Source of the DNA: Allobosea sp. TND4EK4
GTDB lineage: Bacteria > Pseudomonadota > Alphaproteobacteria > Rhizobiales > Beijerinckiaceae
DNA: 64,000 bases
NCBI RefSeq assembly: GCF_900156025.1
Contig: NZ_FTMO01000006.1
Location: forward strand, 1-64,000
Direction: 5' to 3'
Shown here: positions 7,364 through 15,409 of the stretch, piece by piece
How the letters are laid out: each line of letters begins with the position of its first letter
Numbering within the stretch: position 1 is the first letter of the stretch
Position numbers and translations under genes: made by a program
Notes under the pieces: generated by a model
What the model was told of the DNA's origin: nothing
The model's input: only the letters and a program-made list of their open reading frames with translations
Databases searched by the model: none

Positions 7364-8290
7364 TCATGCACCGCTGAATCTCCAGACGGGGATACCGAGC
7401 TTTTTCGCCTTGTCGGCAAGATTGTCCTGGATGCCGGTGCCGGGGAAGATCATGACGCCCATGGGCAATATCTCCAGCATGGTGTCGTTGCGCCGGAACG
7501 GTGCTGCCCGGCCATGCCGCGTCCAGTCGGGCGCGAAGCCGATTTGCGGCACCTTGCGATGGTCGGCCCAGCAGGCGGCGATCCGCTCGGCCCCCTTCGG
7601 TGACTTACCGTGCAGCAGCACCATGTCCCGGTATTTCGCATGGACGCGATCGAGTGCATCCCAGATCAGCCGGTGGTCGTTGCAATCGAGCCCGCCGGTG
7701 AAGGCGATCTTGGGGCCGGACGGCAGCAGCACCTCCTGTTCGGCACGCTTTCGCGCCATCAGGAAGTCGTGGCTGTCGATCAGCGTCGCGGTCAGAGACT
7801 TGTGGTTGACCATCGAACCTGCGCGCGGGCGCCAGGGCGTGCCGATATGGCGCTCGTAGTGCCCGGCGGCCTCGTCGCGCATGCTCTCGAAGGCGTCGCG
7901 GCGTTCGATCAGGTTCTGTGCGTCGACGAGCAGGCGTTCGAGGATGACGGATTGCACTTCGCTGCCGTCTTGTTCCGCCTGGGTTCGGCGCTGCGCCTGC
8001 TCGTTGCGGTCGAGTTCGCGCTCGATCCGGCCGGTGGCCCGGTGGAAGAGCTGGACCGCCGACCAGAGCAGGTCGTCGAGCTCCGGTTCGAGGCGGGTGT
8101 CACCGAGCGTGCCGGCAAGCGCATCGAAGATTTCGGTAACGGCGCCGGCGAGATCGGCCTCGTCCGGCAGTGGGCGCGGATCGGGCTCGTCGGGCTGTGG
8201 ATGGTAGCCGTAGAGTTGCAGGCCGGCCAGGACCTGTACGGTCGGGGATGAGGCGTGCGGTTCGTGGTGATGGTCCGGATCGCGGGGCAT
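7364..8290 (-). CDS. DUF2493 (SLOG superfamily) domain protein
   Basis: This 308-residue protein has an N-terminal half (residues 1-180) of charged helices and a C-terminal DUF2493 domain beginning around LPSGPKIAFTGGLDCNDHRLIWDALD. It continues with VLLHGKSPKGAERIAACWADHR and PQIGFAPDW, and ends in MGVMIFPGTGIQDNLADKAKKLGIPVW. This is the SLOG/Rossmann-like fold thought to bind nucleotides or nucleotide-derived ligands, with G-G and PGTG-type loops visible. The family is frequent on alphaproteobacterial mobile elements; the ligand is unknown. I chose ATG 8290 because GGAG lies about 11 bases upstream; the longer open frame to 8569 is low-complexity. Confidence 0.85.
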   Translation of the reverse strand: MPRDPDHHHEPHASSPTVQVLAGLQLYGYHPQPDEPDPRPLPDEADLAGAVTEIFDALAGTLGDTRLEPELDDLLWSAVQLFHRATGRIERELDRNEQAQRRTQAEQDGSEVQSVILERLLVDAQNLIERRDAFESMRDEAAGHYERHIGTPWRPRAGSMVNHKSLTATLIDSHDFLMARKRAEQEVLLPSGPKIAFTGGLDCNDHRLIWDALDRVHAKYRDMVLLHGKSPKGAERIAACWADHRKVPQIGFAPDWTRHGRAAPFRRNDTMLEILPMGVMIFPGTGIQDNLADKAKKLGIPVWRFSGA

Positions 8291-8596
8291 CGGCGTGGTC
8301 TCCTTCGTCGGGCTGGCCGCGCCCTTGCGGCCTTCATGGCGACGGACAGCCCACGGGTCGGCCGGACCGGCAGCCCTCGCCTTGCGAGGGCCCTGATGGC
8401 CAAGGCCGGCGATTTTGGGTCGCGATGGAACGCGCGGGCCTGCCCCGCGCGCCGGAAAATCGTCGGCCGCGGCCATTGCCTGGCCGGCCGGCTTGTGGGC
8501 CGATCGCCCTCCCGAAGGCCGGGCGCGGCCTCTTCGACCTGGTGACGGCGCGAGGCGTGACGGCCACACCGCCGCCCGTCTTCTTCCCTTTCCGGA
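8291..8596. other. leader of the DUF2493 gene and intergenic DNA
   Basis: The part next to the start codon (8291-8352) carries a block shared with the DUF736 leader: CTCCTT, then CCGC-(6 bases)-GCGG, then CCTTCATGGCGA. The remaining 240 bases hold no recognisable gene. Confidence 0.5.
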
Positions 8597-9628
8597 TTAA
8601 CCTGCCGGGTTCAGGAAGCGGCTGACATCCTCCTGCGCGAGCTGACGGCGCAGCCATGCCCTGAGCGCGGACGGGCCGAGATGCAGCAAATCCTCGTTGA
8701 AATCCCGCTGCCGCGGCGAGAGCATCACGGTCTCGATGCCGGCGCTCGTCGCCCGCCCGCTCAGCCGGTCACAGGCTTCGCTGCCGGCCGGATCACGGTC
8801 GCGCAAGATATAGAGACAGCGCAGCCCCTGCGGAAACAAGATGGCGGCGAGATGTGCGGCCGAGCCGGCGGCCAGCATCGGCATGCGCGGCAGAACGGAG
8901 CGCGCCGAGAGCACCGTCTCGATACCTTCACCGGCTGCGAGCACGTCGCTGGCAACGCCGAAGCGGACGGCATGGCCGAGCAGATCACCCATGGCCCGCC
9001 TCGGCGTGTCGACTGGCGCTTTGCCAAAACCGTCGCGCGCGAGCCAGGTGCGATGCAGGCCGGTGATCCGCCCGTCGCGATCGGTGACGGCGGCGATCAA
9101 CGCTGGCCAGGTCTCGGTCGGCGCGCTCGCATCGGGGCGATAGTAGCAGCGCGGATGGAAGCGCAGGCTCGACAGATCGGTCTGATCGGCGATCCCGCGC
9201 CGATGCAGATAGGTTTGTGCCAACGTGCCGGCGATCGGTTGCGACATGGCGAAGAGCCGCCGGGCCGCCGCGGGCGAGCCAGGCTGCGTGGCGCGATCGG
9301 CATGCCGCTCCGGTTCCGGATGCGGCAGGGAGAGGAAACGCCTTGCCTCCTCGGCGACATCGCGGAAGTCGACGAGTCCGTGCGCCTCGCGGATCAGGTC
9401 GAGCAGATCACCATGCTCGCCGGTGGCGGCATCGCTCCAGCGGCCGGCGGCACCGCGACCGGTCTCTGGTCCGGCGAGCCGGACGAAGGTCGATCGACCG
9501 GGTGCGTTGCGAATATCACCGACCAGCCAGTAGCGGCCAGAGCGCCAGCCATTGGAGAGATAGTGGCGGCAGACCGCCTCGGCGCGCCGGCCAAGGCGGC
9601 GCGCCAGATCATGCGGGGATTGCGCCAT
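8597..9628 (-). CDS. Toprim-domain protein, plasmid-type primase-like
   Basis: This 343-residue protein shows the layout of Toprim proteins of plasmids and ICEs. The N-terminal region (1-110) contains WSDAATGEHGDLLDLIRE, a degenerate primase-type module. The middle segment has LHRRGI, LRFHPRCYY and WPALIAAVTDRDGRITGLHRTWL. A Toprim core from about residue 230 has AAGEGIETVLSA (the catalytic Glu of Toprim) and LYILRDRDPAGSEA (the DxD). A role in priming or processing transferred DNA is likely but not shown. It follows parB by 63 bp, with a GC hairpin between. Confidence 0.88.
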   Translation of the reverse strand: MAQSPHDLARRLGRRAEAVCRHYLSNGWRSGRYWLVGDIRNAPGRSTFVRLAGPETGRGAAGRWSDAATGEHGDLLDLIREAHGLVDFRDVAEEARRFLSLPHPEPERHADRATQPGSPAAARRLFAMSQPIAGTLAQTYLHRRGIADQTDLSSLRFHPRCYYRPDASAPTETWPALIAAVTDRDGRITGLHRTWLARDGFGKAPVDTPRRAMGDLLGHAVRFGVASDVLAAGEGIETVLSARSVLPRMPMLAAGSAAHLAAILFPQGLRCLYILRDRDPAGSEACDRLSGRATSAGIETVMLSPRQRDFNEDLLHLGPSALRAWLRRQLAQEDVSRFLNPAG

Positions 9629-9633
9629 GCGGC

Positions 9634-9681
9634 ACCTCGACAGGGAAGAGGCCCGCCGTCGCCGGCGGGCCGATCGGAGGT
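9634..9681 (-). promoter_or_regulatory. intercistronic hairpin with possible Shine-Dalgarno pairing
   Basis: GGCCCGCC (9650-9657) and GGCGGGCC (9664-9671) form a perfect 8-bp stem between the ParB stop and the Toprim start. Outside it, ACCTC/GAGGT (9634-9638 with 9677-9681) could close a longer structure. On the minus strand the GAGGT at 9638-9634 is the Toprim gene's likely ribosome site, so this may tune translation of the second gene. Confidence 0.5.
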
Positions 9682-9691
9682 TCGGGGACGA

Positions 9692-11728
9692 TCATTCGGC
9701 GGCGATGAGGGCCGTCGAATCCCCGTCGTCATCGGAAGGGCGCGTGTCGCGAACTCCGGTTTCGTCCGCGCCGTCAGCAGAACCCGGCGTGCGCAGCGGC
9801 TCCGGCAGCCAGCCGGTCTCGGCCAGCAGGCTCTCGGCCTCGGCGGCCATGTCGCCCTTTTTCAGATGTGCGATGCGCTCAGCGGCACGCTGGTCCTTCG
9901 CCTCGGCAACCGCCTGCAGGATGCGGGCCTTCGTTACCCGGCCGAGGAAGTTGTCCACGGTGGGCTTCCACCCTGCCGCCGCCATGTCGAGAGCGATGGC
10001 GCCGGCCAGATGGTCGGCATGGGCGAGCGCCCGCGGCCGGCGGTTCCAGGGCTCATGCACGGCGTTGACCGAGAGGCTGACGATATGGGCGAACAATCCT
10101 GCCTGACTGTCCCCGTCCCACGACTGCAAGGCGTCCCAAAGGTCGCTTGCGTCCTTCGGAAGCGCGTTGGCCCAGTTGTCGTGCCGCACACGGATCGCTT
10201 CAGCCGAGGCGCTGTCGTTCAGCCCCGGCGCCTGGGAGCTGAAGGCGACGCTCTTCAGGTCGAGCTCCAGGCAGCTCTCCGAGGCGTAACGGTAAAAGAT
10301 CTTCTGGGTCAGCGCGTGCAACGCCGCGAGGAAGGCGACATCCGGACGATCGCCGAGCGCCTGGCGCAAGGCGAGCGTGCGATGCGAGGTCAACTCCGTC
10401 ATGAGCCGGTCGGAGATTGGCGAAAGACCTTCATCCTCCTCCGCTTCCGAGTCCGCCTCCTCGGCATCGGTCACGACGGTGGCGTCGCCGGCGCGCTGAG
10501 CGGCGGCAGCCCGAACGGCGTTCACCTCGGTGTCGTCGACGTCCGGCTCGATCGGTGCCTCATCCTCCGGGCGGACATAGCCGCGCTCGACCTGCAACCG
10601 CCCGTCATGGGCGATGCTGACGAAGGCGCCGGCGCGGGCGATCTCGGCCGGATCGAAGACGAGCGGCCGGTTCTCGAACGCTTCAAGCGCCGTTTCCAGC
10701 TCGCTCAGACGCTCGTCGACCTCGCCGGGCAGTTCGTCTGCGCTCGAATAGGCGTCCGAGAGGCTGTCATATTCGGTCTGGAGGGCGTCGCGGGTCGCTT
10801 CCTCCTCGGGCGTGAGCGCGACGGTTTCGCCGCGCAGCCGGCGCAGACCGAAATTGTGGCCATAGGCAAAGTCCGGCGCGACCTCGATCCACTTCCAGCC
10901 CTCGGCGGCGACCGCTTCGGAATCAGCCTTCAACTTTTCGGCGACCATGCGGTCGACCAGCGCGACATCCTGCAGCCAGCCGCCATCATCGCCCTGGAAC
11001 AGGTCGCGCAGCGCGGTGCCGCCGGTCGCCTCGTAGGCCTCCACGCCGATAAACTGCGCCCGCTTGTCCGAAGCGCGGACCGCGCCTTCCGTCAGCATGC
11101 GGCGGATGACATAGGGCTGTTTGTCGTATGAGGCTTTCAGCCGCTCGAACACCTGTTCCTGCCGCTCATGGTCGCCGGAGACGGTAAAAGCCATGAGCTG
11201 GTCGAGCGTCATGCCGTCCTCGGCATAGATATCGAGCAGCGTCGGCGCGACCGAGGCGAGCTTCAGCCGCTGCTTAACGACATTGACCGAGACGAAGAAG
11301 GCGGCGGCGATCTCCTCCTCGGACTGGCCTTTCTCGCGCAGCGTCAGGAAGGCCCGGAACTGATCGAGCGGATGGAGTGGCGCGCGCTGGACGTTCTCGG
11401 CCAGCGAATCCTCTTCGGCCAGACCTCCCTCGCGCACGACGCAGGGGACCGGCGCGGTCTTCGCCAGCCGCTTCTGCTTCACCAGCAGTTCGAGCGCCCG
11501 GTAGCGCCGGCCGCCGGCCGGAATCTCGAACAATCCGGTCTCGACGCCGGCTGCGTCGGTGACAGCCCGGACACTCAACCCTTGCAGCAGGCCACGCCGG
11601 GCAATGTCCTCGGCAAGTTCCTCGACCGAAACGCCGGATTTGATCCGCCGGACATTTGCCTGGCTCAGCACCAGCCTGTCGAACGGGATGTCGCGCGAGG
11701 GCGAGAGGGTGATCTTCTTCGCAGCCAT
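9692..11728 (-). CDS. ParB/RepB/Spo0J family nuclease-domain protein
   Basis: This 678-residue protein opens with a ParB-type domain: IPFDRLVLSQANVRR, GVSVEELAEDIARRGLLQGLSVR, IPAGGRRYRALELL (the GxRR phosphate-binding box) and SLAENVQRAPLHPLDQFRAF. A KorB-like HTH follows near residues 130-200 (KGQSEEEIAAAFFVSVNVVKQRLKLA). The long remainder is acidic and helical with no known domain. Such large ParB-like proteins are typical of alphaproteobacterial plasmids and islands and are distinct from chromosomal ParB. The start at ATG 11728 has GGAG 10 bases upstream; an upstream in-frame start at 11800 would add a tail coded by the leader. No ParA gene is adjacent; a ParA-like ATPase lies at 15410. 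Confidence 0.9.
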   Translation of the reverse strand: MAAKKITLSPSRDIPFDRLVLSQANVRRIKSGVSVEELAEDIARRGLLQGLSVRAVTDAAGVETGLFEIPAGGRRYRALELLVKQKRLAKTAPVPCVVREGGLAEEDSLAENVQRAPLHPLDQFRAFLTLREKGQSEEEIAAAFFVSVNVVKQRLKLASVAPTLLDIYAEDGMTLDQLMAFTVSGDHERQEQVFERLKASYDKQPYVIRRMLTEGAVRASDKRAQFIGVEAYEATGGTALRDLFQGDDGGWLQDVALVDRMVAEKLKADSEAVAAEGWKWIEVAPDFAYGHNFGLRRLRGETVALTPEEEATRDALQTEYDSLSDAYSSADELPGEVDERLSELETALEAFENRPLVFDPAEIARAGAFVSIAHDGRLQVERGYVRPEDEAPIEPDVDDTEVNAVRAAAAQRAGDATVVTDAEEADSEAEEDEGLSPISDRLMTELTSHRTLALRQALGDRPDVAFLAALHALTQKIFYRYASESCLELDLKSVAFSSQAPGLNDSASAEAIRVRHDNWANALPKDASDLWDALQSWDGDSQAGLFAHIVSLSVNAVHEPWNRRPRALAHADHLAGAIALDMAAAGWKPTVDNFLGRVTKARILQAVAEAKDQRAAERIAHLKKGDMAAEAESLLAETGWLPEPLRTPGSADGADETGVRDTRPSDDDGDSTALIAAE

Positions 11729-11743
11729 CTGGATGATCTCCGT

Positions 11744-11783
11744 GACGGACGGCCGGGAACTTCTCTCGACCTCGAAACCCGTC
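11744..11783 (-). promoter_or_regulatory. conserved leader block upstream of the ParB-like gene
   Basis: Read on the minus strand this block has GACGGGTTTC, then GAGAGA, then TCCCGGC, in the same order and close spacing as the DUF932 leader at 13084-13127. Both have potential to fold GGG..CCC stems immediately before the ribosome site. The shared block suggests a common regulator or RNA element. Confidence 0.45.
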
Positions 11784-11877
11784 ACGAAGGGCAGCGCCAC
11801 CCTCTCGCTCTGGAGGGCAGCGCCGCGAAAACGATGACCGCGTGAAGCTGGACAGCGCCGATGCTATGGCCGAAGCG

Positions 11878-13071
11878 TCAGGCGGCCCGGTCGAGGAGTT
11901 TCTTGGCCCGCCCCTCCAGATCGAGTCTCGCATCCTGATGGGTCTTGTCCCGCGCGACCGCCGTGATGCCCTGCACGAAATCGAAAACGGTTTCAGGCGG
12001 CCGGCCTTCGTCGGCCAGCACCGTCTCGATGATCTTTGCCGTCTCGGCTTTGGAGAAGCCGCGCTTGCGCAGGAAGTCGCTGCGATCCTCGTCGCTTCGG
12101 GCGACGATCTTCTCCCGCGACGCCTTGATGCCGTTGATGAAAGGCATAGGCGAGGAATTGGCGAAGCGGGTCAGCGCCGGAGCCGCCTCATGCGCGAAGC
12201 GCGAGGCGGCGTATTTGGAGTGGCGGATGGTGATCTCCTGAAAATCCTCGACGCCCCAGAGATTACGGTTCTGGCAGACGGCTCGCAGATAGAAGCTCGC
12301 CATGCCGAGCGTCTTGGCGCCGACCTCGGAATTCCAGCAATAGAATCCGCGGAAATAGAGGTCCGGAGAACCGTCGGGCAGCCGGCCGGCCTCAATCGGG
12401 TTCATGTCGTCGACCAGGAAGACGAAGACGTCCCGGTCCGAAGCGTAGAGCGTCGTCGTGTCTTTGGTGATGTCAACGCTCGGGTGGTAGGTGCCGGTCG
12501 ACCAATCGAGCACGCCCGGAACCTTCCAACGGGTGTCGCCGGTGCCGTTGCCGGCGATGCGCTGCACGGCCGCGACCAGATCATGGTCGAAGATCCGGCC
12601 ATAATCCGGCCCGGTCGCGGCGCGCAATTCGACACGACCGTCCGCGACCTCCAGCGTCTTGACCTGCTCGGCCCGATGCGAGGTCAGGCCGTATTGCAGG
12701 TTGATCGCGGCGAGCGGCGCCGGGAGCTGCCGCAGATAGGATGCCGGTGCGCCGACCAGGCTGGCAAGCTGGCCAAAGCTCCAATTTGTCGGCGCAACCG
12801 GCGCATCGGCACCCGGCAGCACCAGCGCCAGCCGCTCCGGATCACCGCGACTGGCTTCGACCCGGATCGCGGCACTCTCCACGGTGCGGGTCCGGCTGCG
12901 CTCGGCCCGACCCCGCACGGACGTATAGAGCTCCGAGAGCGATAGATAGCGCTCATCGTCGGGCCGCGAGAACCATTCCGATGACACCCGGCCGACCCGC
13001 TCGCCGCGGCTCGCATCCACCTTGTAACCGCCGCTCGCATCGCGGCGGGCTTCGAGCACCTGCATGGTCAT
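11878..13071 (-). CDS. DUF932 domain-containing protein
   Basis: This 397-residue member of DUF932 is a family found on plasmids, phages and ICEs whose function is unknown. Recognisable parts are a core around NWSFGQLASLVGAPASYLRQLPAPLAA, then the family's central motif DRDVFVFLVDDMNPIE, YFRGFYCWNSEVGAKTLGMASFYLRAVCQNRNLWG and QEITIRHSK. It reads away from the SprT-like gene across a 253-bp divergent region and towards parB (149 bp). ATG 13071 was chosen because GGAGG lies 7 bases upstream. Confidence 0.9.
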   Translation of the reverse strand: MTMQVLEARRDASGGYKVDASRGERVGRVSSEWFSRPDDERYLSLSELYTSVRGRAERSRTRTVESAAIRVEASRGDPERLALVLPGADAPVAPTNWSFGQLASLVGAPASYLRQLPAPLAAINLQYGLTSHRAEQVKTLEVADGRVELRAATGPDYGRIFDHDLVAAVQRIAGNGTGDTRWKVPGVLDWSTGTYHPSVDITKDTTTLYASDRDVFVFLVDDMNPIEAGRLPDGSPDLYFRGFYCWNSEVGAKTLGMASFYLRAVCQNRNLWGVEDFQEITIRHSKYAASRFAHEAAPALTRFANSSPMPFINGIKASREKIVARSDEDRSDFLRKRGFSKAETAKIIETVLADEGRPPETVFDFVQGITAVARDKTHQDARLDLEGRAKKLLDRAA

Positions 13072-13083
13072 GGGGCAAACCTC

Positions 13084-13127
13084 CATAACGGGCGCCGGGA
13101 GCCTCTCTCCCTGTCTGAAACCCGTCG
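13084..13127 (-). promoter_or_regulatory. conserved leader block upstream of the DUF932 gene
   Basis: On the minus strand GACGGGTTTC, GGGAGAGAG and CTCCCGGC occur in the same order as in the ParB leader, with ACGGG pairing to CCCGT just before the GGAGG ribosome site. Confidence 0.45.
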
Positions 13128-13278
13128 TGATGACGGGTTCGATCCTCTACCTCTCCCAGGTCCCGCTCATCCGGTGTGCCGGGCTCGGCGCACTCACCGT
13201 GACGGCACCCGGCCGCGACGCCAGCCGCGATGCGGCGTGGGTTCGATGGCCGAACCAGACGCCCCGGCCCGCCGAATC

Positions 13279-13292
13279 GAGTTAATCCCAAA
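13279..13292 (+). promoter_or_regulatory. GAGTTAATCCCAAA motif, copy 1
   Basis: This exact 14-base motif also occurs at 15328-15341 and 21444-21457, always on the plus strand and 33-69 bases upstream of a plus-strand island gene. Here it precedes the SprT-like gene. It may be an operator or promoter element; no -35 hexamer is evident. Confidence 0.55.
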
Positions 13293-13324
13293 CTCTGTCG
13301 GGCCACCCGCGCCATCGTGTCGGT

Positions 13325-14104
13325 ATGGCGATCCATCCCGACGATATCGGCACGAACATCGTGTCCACCGATCAACCGGCGCGGTCTGGCGCGAGCAATC
13401 GCGTCTGTGCCGAGATGACGATCGTCGACAATGCGTCGTACGATGCAAATTCGGGGCGGGAATTTCCGCAAAACCCCACTGTCCTGACCTATGGGCATTT
13501 CGTCGCCGCGTACGCGTTCTTCAACGCGCGCCTCTTTGCCGGTTCGCTTCCGGGTTGCCTGATCACGATGCAGCGCAAGAAAGGGGCCCGCGGATTTTTC
13601 CACGGGGAGCGCTTCGGGTCGCGCGATCAGGCCGAGATCACCGACGAGATCGCGCTCAATCCGACCTCCTTCGCTGTTCGCGACGACAGGGCGATCCTGT
13701 CGACGCTGGTTCATGAGATGGCGCATCTCTGGCAGCATCACTTCGGAAAGCCGTCGGGCGCCGACTATCACAATCGCGAATGGGCGGCGAAGATGCAGAA
13801 CATCGGGCTCGTGCCCTCCGACACCGGGATGCCCGGTGGGCGGCAGACGGGGCGCCGCATGACCCATTACATCCAGGCCGATGGGCCTTTTGATCGCGCC
13901 TGCGAGGAGTTGCTGTGGTCCGGCATCCTCGTCGCCTATGTTCAGCGGGGCGACGACGAGAGGGGCGAGACGGTCCGTGCCAAGAAAGCCGCCAGCAAGA
14001 GCCGCTACACCTGCGCCGGCTGTGGATTGAATGTCTGGGGCAAGCCCGGCATCCGCGTAATCTGCGAAAGCTGCCGCCGGCCGCTGCTTCGTTCATCCTG
14101 CTGA
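13325..14104 (+). CDS. SprT-like zinc metalloprotease domain protein
   Basis: This protein of up to 259 residues has a SprT-like domain. TYGHFVAAYAFFNARLFAGSLPGCLITM is the usual substrate-groove start, LVHEMAHLWQHHFG is the HExxH zinc site with the third His nearby (DYHNREWAAKM), and the C-terminal zinc ribbon is YTCAGCGLNVWGKPGIRVICESC. SprT/Spartan-type proteases cleave DNA-protein crosslinks in eukaryotes; island-encoded versions might act on the relaxase-DNA adduct, which is inference. No Shine-Dalgarno is seen at ATG 13325; a later start at 13415 is also possible. Confidence 0.85.
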   Translation: MAIHPDDIGTNIVSTDQPARSGASNRVCAEMTIVDNASYDANSGREFPQNPTVLTYGHFVAAYAFFNARLFAGSLPGCLITMQRKKGARGFFHGERFGSRDQAEITDEIALNPTSFAVRDDRAILSTLVHEMAHLWQHHFGKPSGADYHNREWAAKMQNIGLVPSDTGMPGGRQTGRRMTHYIQADGPFDRACEELLWSGILVAYVQRGDDERGETVRAKKAASKSRYTCAGCGLNVWGKPGIRVICESCRRPLLRSSC

Positions 14105-14117
14105 GTTCGAGGTCATC

Positions 14118-15329
14118 ATGGTCAATCGCGACAAGTCCAACGATGTTCCAGACCAGATCGAGGAGGTGGTCCGGGCTCAGCTCGAAAGCCTGGGGTCCCG
14201 CGGGAAGCCGTTCGCAATTTTCGATCCCGAGTTGATCGATGAGGCCGGTGAAAGGGACGTATGCGAGCTGGCGCGCTTGCTGTCGCCGGAAGAATTCGCC
14301 GTGCTGGCGGTACCGGTGGCGATGCTGCCTGCTTTGCTCCCGTTTCTCGCTCCCGATCACCGTGAGATGTTTCAGGCCGGGCGCCCGCTGGTGATCGCGC
14401 CGATCGCGGTGGAGGACCGCGAGGCGAATGCCGCGCACCGTCCTCCCGATACCCAGCCCGTCAAGGCCGCCAAGGCCGCACTCGAGACACAAGCCTTCCG
14501 GCTTGTTACGGCTCAGAAGGCCGCCGAACTCGCCCGAAACAACCAGGCCCGCCTGCTAACCGCCGCAGAAGCAAATGAGCGGGCGAAAGAGGCGATCGGC
14601 GAAGCTGTCTGGCGTGAAGGTTCCGACCCGGACGGTAGCCGCAGGATCGGTCGCGTGGAGGGATTGATCGATCGCGGGCGGCGTCTGGCGGCAGAGTTCT
14701 TCGGCGTCGCAAATGCTCGCGATGTCGGCAAGGCCGAGACCTTTCGTGTTGCCGACAGGTTGGGGGAGAGCCTGCCGGGCTCCGCAGAGCGCAGGGAGAT
14801 TGTTGCGACGCTCGAACGCGATCATCGCGAGCGGGCTGGCGGACTGGCCGATCACGAACTCCGTGCAAGGGCGCATGAAGGAGCGATGGGGCGCTGGTCG
14901 GGCTCAGTGCGCGAAGGTGCGCCGATCGAATTCGCGGACGGCCTCGACGTGACGAACGGCATCGCGACGCGACAGTCAGCTCCGGCCCTGATGCGCGTCG
15001 CGATCGACGGCGATCTCAACCCGGGCGAGGTGCACCGGAATCTCGCTACGATGAGCGAACCCTTCGAGATCGGCCGGCTGATCGGGCGTTTGAGCCGCGG
15101 GCGCTCCATCGAACTGAAGCCGGAACAGGCCAAAATCCTGGTGCAGTCGCTGCATGTTTTCGCCAGCCAGCTTCATGGCTCCGGCGAGCCAGAGACGGAG
15201 GCTGACGGCTGTGCGTGGTATCTCGCGCATGCGGCGCTGAGCTGCCACGATCTGGGCTTCTGGAACAAGACGATCACGCGCATTCTCGAGACCGGCGCTG
15301 CCGAGACGATCGAGCCCGGGGCCCCGTGA
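14118..15329 (+). CDS. island protein of unknown function, 403 residues
   Basis: I recognise no family. The protein is soluble and mainly helical. Residues 20-90 contain SPEEFAVLAVPVAMLPALLPFLAP. Residues 110-260 are a charged Ala/Arg/Glu-rich helical stretch likely to form a coiled coil (AKEAIGEAVWREG, GVANARDVGKAETFRVADRLGE). The C-terminal 100 residues (EIGRLIGRLSRGRSIEL, FASQLHGSGE) look globular. GAGG precedes the ATG. It starts 14 bp after the SprT-like gene, so the two are probably co-transcribed, and it ends at the second GAGTTAATCCCAAA copy. Confidence 0.65.
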   Translation: MVNRDKSNDVPDQIEEVVRAQLESLGSRGKPFAIFDPELIDEAGERDVCELARLLSPEEFAVLAVPVAMLPALLPFLAPDHREMFQAGRPLVIAPIAVEDREANAAHRPPDTQPVKAAKAALETQAFRLVTAQKAAELARNNQARLLTAAEANERAKEAIGEAVWREGSDPDGSRRIGRVEGLIDRGRRLAAEFFGVANARDVGKAETFRVADRLGESLPGSAERREIVATLERDHRERAGGLADHELRARAHEGAMGRWSGSVREGAPIEFADGLDVTNGIATRQSAPALMRVAIDGDLNPGEVHRNLATMSEPFEIGRLIGRLSRGRSIELKPEQAKILVQSLHVFASQLHGSGEPETEADGCAWYLAHAALSCHDLGFWNKTITRILETGAAETIEPGAP

Positions 15330-15359
15330 GTTAATCCCAAAGCCGGGAATTCTCCGGCT
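15328..15359 (+). promoter_or_regulatory. GAGTTAATCCCAAA motif, copy 2, followed by a hairpin
   Basis: The 14-base motif (15328-15341) overlaps the stop of the preceding gene and runs into AGCCGG (15341-15346) pairing with CCGGCT (15354-15359) over a 7-base loop. The next gene, a ParA-like ATPase, starts at 15410. Motif followed by hairpin recurs at copy 3. Confidence 0.5.
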
Positions 15360-15409
15360 GCCATGATCCTCCCTGTCGACGTCACCTCGACCCGACAGAA
15401 AGGATCGAT

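Noticed and set aside
8681..11131. 816-codon plus-strand open frame opposite the Toprim and ParB-like genes
   Set aside because: It is the antisense shadow of two genes with clear motifs, has no ribosome site and a composition typical of reversed GC-rich codons.
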